DNA of 64,000 nucleotides, from positions 84,336,114 through 84,400,113 of the forward strand of contig CM038228.1 in NCBI GenBank assembly GCA_021442155.1, read 5' to 3'. Source of the DNA: Cymbidium sinense (lineage: Eukaryota > Streptophyta > Magnoliopsida > Asparagales > Orchidaceae). The notes under the pieces are model-generated. The model saw only the letters and a list, made by a program, of their open reading frames with translations, did no database searches and was not told where the DNA came from. Below, in pieces: positions 58,120 to 64,000 of this stretch (positions are counted from its first letter, which is position 1; every line of letters starts with the position of its first letter). The position numbers and the translations under genes were made by a program.

Positions 58120-61100
58120 TGTGGTGAAAAATATCTCTACCTTCATCTAATCCCTTTTTGTGAGAGGGAATAAATAAAAATAGAAATATTATGCCTTTGT
58201 TGGGACACCACGTAGATCTAGATGTTCTTATTAGGGTGATCGGGTATGACATTGAGGAGAGGCGCACTATCTCGAAAGATAGAAGTCATCACCCTATAAT
58301 GGACCTAATTACCTAAATAAGGACTCCTAAGGACTATGGGTCTTCAGAATGTACCAGAGATTCTTTCTCTACTTTACATGGAAAAGTAAAGCATGGTTTA
58401 TTTTAAACCAGGTTTGTTAAGTTCCTTATGGAAGCAAGCCCCCATAGTTAATTACATCCTAAAAAATAGGATTGCTTAGGAATACTCTCGATGAAGGTAA
58501 ATGATCATTGTCTCCAAAGATTTTAAAGATAGGACTATCAATCAATTGGTTTACATTTAGAAGATCAAGTGGGATTGATCAAGAGGAGGGAGTTATTATT
58601 CAAAAAGAAAAATATTTTAAGATTAAGTAAAGTGAATTTCTATCACAAAACATACAACACTTTATTTCTTTACAACATGTGTAACATGCATATGGATGGA
58701 TCCTAAGAATATCTATACATACAAATGCAAATATTTAGCATGCCTTCATGATTAATGCTAAGAAATATTACTTAAGAGAATTTGGATTCTTCATGATGCA
58801 TGATTTGGTTAAGTAAAAAAGAGAGATTCTCTTATCCATTTTCATATGCACATTTACAAGTATGAAAGACATAAGTGAGTATGGCACCATTGGTTTCTAC
58901 ACCAGGGGTGTAAGGTGCAAGACCTACTTGGGCCTACTTAAATCCTCACAATCTCGGGGTGTCCAAACTAATATACCACTTTTCTTAAATACATGTGCAT
59001 GTACAAAAAGAAATACATGGAAGGAGGAATTATGCAAAAGGTTTGTATTTGTTTGATTTTGGTTTGATTGTTTAGTTTACATGTGTGATGTGAAGTTCCT
59101 TATTAATTCATGACATAGGAGTGTATTGGATAAATTTAAGCAAGTGTTATGTCCATTTCAAATGGACTATACACTTTGGAAATCTTATACAAACCTATAT
59201 TAAGAAAAGAGAAGGAAAATCACATAACACATTTTATTCCAATCTCATGCAAGTTTATAAGTACTTATAAATATCATACTTTTCATTTGTAATATTTGAT
59301 TTCTAATTTTTGAAAATAGTTTTGGATTTAGTAGTGATAATAGCCATTCATATTCTTACTTTAGCCAAAACATGCAATTTGACATAAAGGAAACATTTAA
59401 TTTTAATTTATTTTTCAAAAGATATGAATGCATGATTTTCATATGACATACATATTTAGCATGCTAGGAAAGAAATAAAGTGATGTAAGCATGTAACTTC
59501 ACTCACTTTAATTAATTCCTAAAGACAATCTTATAGAATAAGATTATTTAAAGTGAATCAAAGTTGGTTTATGGAAAATTTAATTTTGGTTGAGTTTGAT
59601 TTGAATTTAAGGAATGTGAAAAGTGTTTGCTGGTCTAAACCCATCTCCCACATGTGTATGTTATTTTAGTTTAAATTTAGAATCATTAGATTGATTTTAT
59701 ATTTTTTTTAAAGTTAAGGTGTACATTAATTAAGTCCATTAATTACCCCTTACCTATACCAATTTAGCATATTTAACCAAATAACTATGAGCCAATGTAT
59801 GACATAAAACCACAAAGAATTTAAATCAACAATGCACCTAAGAAAGATAGGGGCCTGATGCATTTGGTTCATAATTAATGATTAATTAAGCTAAAGGGTT
59901 TAATTCAAATACTTTCATAACCCTTCCCACACATATGGGTTAGATATGATTTCTTTAAGCTACTTAGGTTATTGAACACCTAAGCAATCTACCCAAGAAG
60001 AAATTTATTAAGTTCAGATTGATTTGATTTTAAAATTGTGATTAATTAAGCCATTTAATAAAGCAATTTAAACTATTTAATTAATTAACACCTTAATTAG
60101 ATTTTTATCCAAATGAAATAAACTTAGGGGAAGAGATTTGGGAGAGGGCTCCTAATCTCATTCCCTAAGTCCATTCACTATTCTAAGGTAATTAGCAAAC
60201 TTAATTAATAAATTTGTCATTATTTAATAGGTTAATTAAACATTTAATTAATTAAGAGAGTAATTAGGAGTGAATCAAGCAATTCTCCTAATTAAACCAT
60301 TAATAAATACCAAGAAAATTAAGGGAGGTAGAAGTCATTCCACTAAACATACCTAAGAAGTTTAGAATTAATCAATGGAATAATTATAGAGTAATTAACA
60401 TAACTACATTCCTAATAAAACCCAAATCATAAAATATTTACTATTCAAAATCGGTTAAACTTAATTTTATATTATTCCCCTTTGAAATAACTTCCAAATG
60501 CATTTGAGTTTGTATTTTTATGATTTTTATATATTTAGTTATATATTTTTGAAGATTTTGTGATTAAAACTTAATTAAATCCTAATTATATAGTTATTCC
60601 CATTGGTGCCACATGGACTGCTGATGCAACATGCGCTTTCCACGTGGCGTGATGGGATTCACTATTTAAGTAGTCAAATGAAGGGTCGCGTCAGCCGGTG
60701 GCACTATGCAGTTTCTCTTTGGACCATCCAATATTTGATCAGATGGTTTAGATTAAACCCGTGGATCATAGGTGATTAAAATGCAGAATCTCATCGGGTT
60801 AATCAGGACCGTCCATCCAAAATATGCGGGATGGATGGTCCATGATTCATCTCTGAGCTCACTTGAGGGAGAGGGCAATCATCCATCCCTTAGAGCATGA
60901 TCCGAGCTTCATTGAGCTAAAATTGATCACACACCATCAAAGAGCACGCAAGAAGATCTAACGGCCAATTTGCAATGGGATGAAACTTTCTTTACAAAGG
61001 ACCAAGGAATCCTACACTTAAGCTCAGTTTTGATCCATACCTCACCGGAGGCTATCACTGGTGCTCCCAACTGTAGAGGCAGCTTCATCTAGTGGAGACG

Positions 61101-63225
61101 AAGCTCTATTGAAGGTTTCAAGCTTTGGGATGAAGTGGATAGGTCAATTGACCAAACTCCTCCACCTAGGATTGCGACTTTGGTCTAGCCCCTCCCGTGC
61201 CTTAGAAGCTTGGAAGAAGGTTTGGATTAATTTGATTGGGTCCTCTGAGGGTGCTTGCAAGAGAAATTGGATTGAATTTGGGTATTGGATGAGTTGGAAA
61301 ATTCCTTGAGCTCCACTATTTTTGACTTGAAGAAACTGAGAATGGAGAAATCTCAATGGGCTGAGGTAGCTTGGAAGAATTTGGAGCAGCTTGCTCTGAG
61401 TTCCCTAAGCTCAATCGAGTGTGAATGAATGCAATTCAAGTGAAATTAGGAGGAGTATATCTCCCCTAGAAGGATCAGATGGCTAAGCATGGGTTTGCCA
61501 TTTTGATCAAATTGATCCTATGGAGTGAGTTAGTTAGACCATTTTAGTGGCATGTGATTCGGTTTTGGGTTTGGAGTGGAGTGAAGCTCTCATGTGCTAA
61601 ATGAGATGTACAAATTTTTAGTGGGGTGGTCAGTTTTGGCCCTTGGGTTTGGCTAGCTAAACCCATTGGGTCATAGCACCACCCACTGTCCACTTGGTCC
61701 ACTAAGAGGGTGCTAAGTTGCTATGAAAAGGATATGACCAAATTCTAAGTGAAATTGGCCATAGGTTACCCCTTGACCTAGGGGTAAAATGATCTTTTGG
61801 CTTTGATTTCACTTTGGGCAGATTTAGAATAGTTTCAAATTAGGTTGGGCCAAATTTCAAAGGATTTGGAGTTCATTTGATGTCATTTGGCTCATGTTGA
61901 CCCATTTAGGTCAAAATGGGTCAACTTGGGTCAAGTTGGCCAACTAGTCCAATTGGGTCAAACCAATGATTGGGTTAGTTCATATGACTATTTGAAATGT
62001 GTTGGCATTATTGGTTTGGTTCAGTTTGGTTTATATTTGGTTTTGGTTCATTTGATTTCATTTAGGTCAAATGGGTCAAGTTGACTAATTTGACCCATTT
62101 GGGCTAGGTCATGGGTTGGTTTAGGTTTGGTTGGTTATTTAAAATATGTTGTAAGCTTTGATTTCAATCAATTTTGATTTGAGTTAATTTTGGCTCAATT
62201 TGACCTTTTAGGTCAAGTTGGGTCGACTTGGGTCAAGTGGTCAATTAGGCTAGGTTATGCTCAAATGATGACTTGGTCAAGTTCAAACGTTGATCATGAA
62301 TTGGTTTTGATCAATGGTTTCAATCAATTTGGCCTATGGTGGATTTTGGCTAGTTTAGGTTTCATTTTGGCTAAGTATTGACTTGGTCAACCCTTAGGTT
62401 TGATTTGGTTTGACCCAGTTTAAGTAATTGATCATCTCATGATGATTGTTGCTCATAATGTGAAGCCTAGGTGGGCTTAGTTCAATCCAATTTGGGTAGG
62501 ATTAGAATTTGGCTCAAAAGAATACTTTAGGTCTCTTTGGGTCAAGTGAGCCTAAGTTGGTCAATTGACTTGATCAAGGCTTGAATCAAGTTTGGTTGAA
62601 CTCATATATGGACTTATGATTGAAATATAAATCTATTTTCAAGTGATTTGGAGTCAAATGTGTTTTGATTCATTTGACAATTTCAAGTTCAAAGGATGAA
62701 CATGGGTTTGACTTGGGTTTGATTTTTGAATTTAGTTTGGTTTGATGATTGAAGTTTGTGGGTTTCATGATTGAAGGATTGATTGAATCATGAAGAAAAA
62801 TCAAGGGTTTGTCTTGATTTGATTTGATTTGGCTAGGTTCAAGAATTTGACTTGAAAGGCTTTGGTTGGTGATTAGGTTTGGGTTTTGAGTTAGTTTTGA
62901 TTTGATGATTGAAGTTTGTTTTTATATTTGGTTTCATGATTGAAGGATTGATTGAATCATGAAGAAAAATCAAGGGTTTGGCTTGATTTGAGTTTGATTT
63001 GGCTAAGTTCATAAGATGGAATCTAAATGACTTAGGAAAGATTTTTGAACTTGGATTTGAGTTTTGGATTTAGTTTTGGTTATTTGAATTTAAATTTCAT
63101 TTATATTTGTGAATATAAATGAGAATATAAATGAGTTATGAGAAAATTTCTTGAATTTGAATTGATTTGAGCTAAGTCCATAAGATGGAATCAAAGTGAC
63201 TAAGGAAAGATTTTTGAACTTTGAA
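58120..63225 (-). repeat. 5' LTR of E0 (5.1 kb, both internally deleted and truncated)
   Basis: It begins TGTGGTGAAAA at 58,120 in plus-strand order. At about 58,592 the sequence jumps from the GAGTTATTAT site to ATTCAAAAAG, skipping about 2 kb of the 3.0-kb block, including the 70-codon frame and purine tract. The remaining order is normal: GC-richer block (60,600-60,720), stem-loop 1 (near 60,809), stem-loop 2 (61,081-61,105), GGTCAA-rich region (61,880-62,570), a local duplication (62,719-63,010) and one tandem unit near 63,085. It is cut at 63,225 before the TGTTGACC end. Confidence 0.72.
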
Positions 63226-64000
63226 TTTTGAGATGGATCCTGTCAATTTACGATGGACCGCACAGAGTAGAGGCCATGTTGGCCTTAATCTACTTCAGAT
63301 TTACCAATCCAAAGGGGTAGTCTACCAAACACATAGTAGGACTATCCAACCAAAGGGGTTGCCTTTTGGTTTATAATGATTGATTCAAGGAAGAAAGCAG
63401 AGGGACTCACATCTTCCCGAACAATAGACCGCTGGGGTGACAAAATAGTAAGGTAACATATCAACCCGACTGTCTACTGAGTGAATGCCACTAGGGGACT
63501 TAAATTAGCTCAAATATAGTCAAAGTAAATTTTATTTTTTAATTATATTTGATGGATCCCATCGGTTTGCGATGGGTTGCACTGAGTAAGGGCCATGTTG
63601 GCCTTGATCTACTTTAGATTTACCAAGCCAAAGGGAGTAGTTTCTCAGCTGAGGAGAGAACTATCCAACCAAAGGGGTGCCTTTGGGTTTGTAGTTAATT
63701 CAGGAAAGAAAGCATGAGGACTCACATCTTTGTGAATAAAAGACCACTGGGGTGACATATTAGTAAGGCAACATGTCAACCAAGGGCTGCCCGTTGGTTT
63801 GCGGTAGTCATGCTAGAAAGAATGCATAGTAGACTTACATCTTCTAGAGCGAAATGATGGGTAACCTATTTATGGAAAAATAGATTGAACCCGACCAAAG
63901 GGCGACTACTGAGAGAGTGCTAACTCGGGGACTTATCTCTATTCAAGAGTAGTCAGGAAATTCCTATAGGAATTATGCTAACATTGCTCTAAAGATAGCA
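63226..64000 (-). repeat. Leader-type tandem repeats of another Tat-type element (partial)
   Basis: GATGGATCC marks two long units at 63,232 and 63,551 (period 319 bp), each with GGCCATGTTGGCCTT followed by ACTT-AGATTTACCAA; a third partial unit begins near 63,780. The last 140 bp match the leader at 19,810-19,960 (AATAGATTGAACC, GACTTATCTC). The block runs off the right edge. It is joined directly to a truncated LTR, the same kind of junction as at 19,795/19,796. Confidence 0.6.

Noticed and set aside
61061..62381. Plus-strand frames in the LTR of E0 (for example 61,061-61,309, 61,887-62,084 and 62,190-62,381)
   Set aside because: They are antisense to the LTR, are not open in the other copies, and the last two arise from the GGTCAA repeats.

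Overview
This window looks like plant nuclear heterochromatin. It is AT-rich and I could recognise no host gene, RNA gene or CRISPR array. Almost every base can be assigned to LTR retrotransposons. The dominant family is a Ty3/gypsy element of the Tat type: it has two RNase H domains, a primer site resembling the tRNA-Arg site of Tat/Ogre elements, and an exceptionally long LTR of about 8 kb that begins TGTTGACC and ends TTTCACCACA. The second family is a small chromodomain-bearing (chromovirus, Reina-like) element. Dual-RNase-H Tat elements and Reina chromoviruses are plant lineages; the species cannot be told from the sequence.

The layout can be read as a nest. The outermost element, E0, lies on the minus strand. 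From right to left it has a 5' LTR (63,225 down to 58,120), a primer binding site (about 58,111-58,094), a 2-kb leader full of minisatellite repeats (58,119-56,041), broken gag (56,040-55,273 and 42,202-39,687), then protease, reverse transcriptase, RNase H and a second RNase H (4,208 down to 1), running off the left edge at the start of integrase. Two long blocks split it. Block E1 (4,209-39,681) is one LTR flanked by the direct repeat GTGAC. The other is a plus-strand LTR (42,203-55,272).

Block E1 is itself split at a CATAG site by a further element, E2 (7,197-34,809), again with a 5-bp duplication on both sides. E2 has a complete 8.4-kb right LTR (26,433-34,809) followed on the minus strand by a primer site. 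Its interior holds more LTR and leader fragments in both orientations (19,796-26,432). Its left LTR is rearranged and holds the internally deleted Reina-like element (12,125-15,273). The plus-strand LTR at 42,203-55,272 is split in turn by a diverged 5.0-kb solo LTR (43,902-48,911) with an AAGTC duplication.

No coding region looks functional: every gag or pol segment has stops or frameshifts. The interest is in the LTR itself. It holds dense, often palindromic TTGACC/GGTCAA (W-box-like) motifs, tandem blocks with internal hairpins, two stem-loops kept across diverged copies, a purine-rich tract, and a roughly 70-codon reading frame in the sense direction that is open in three copies but shows no sign of protein-level selection.
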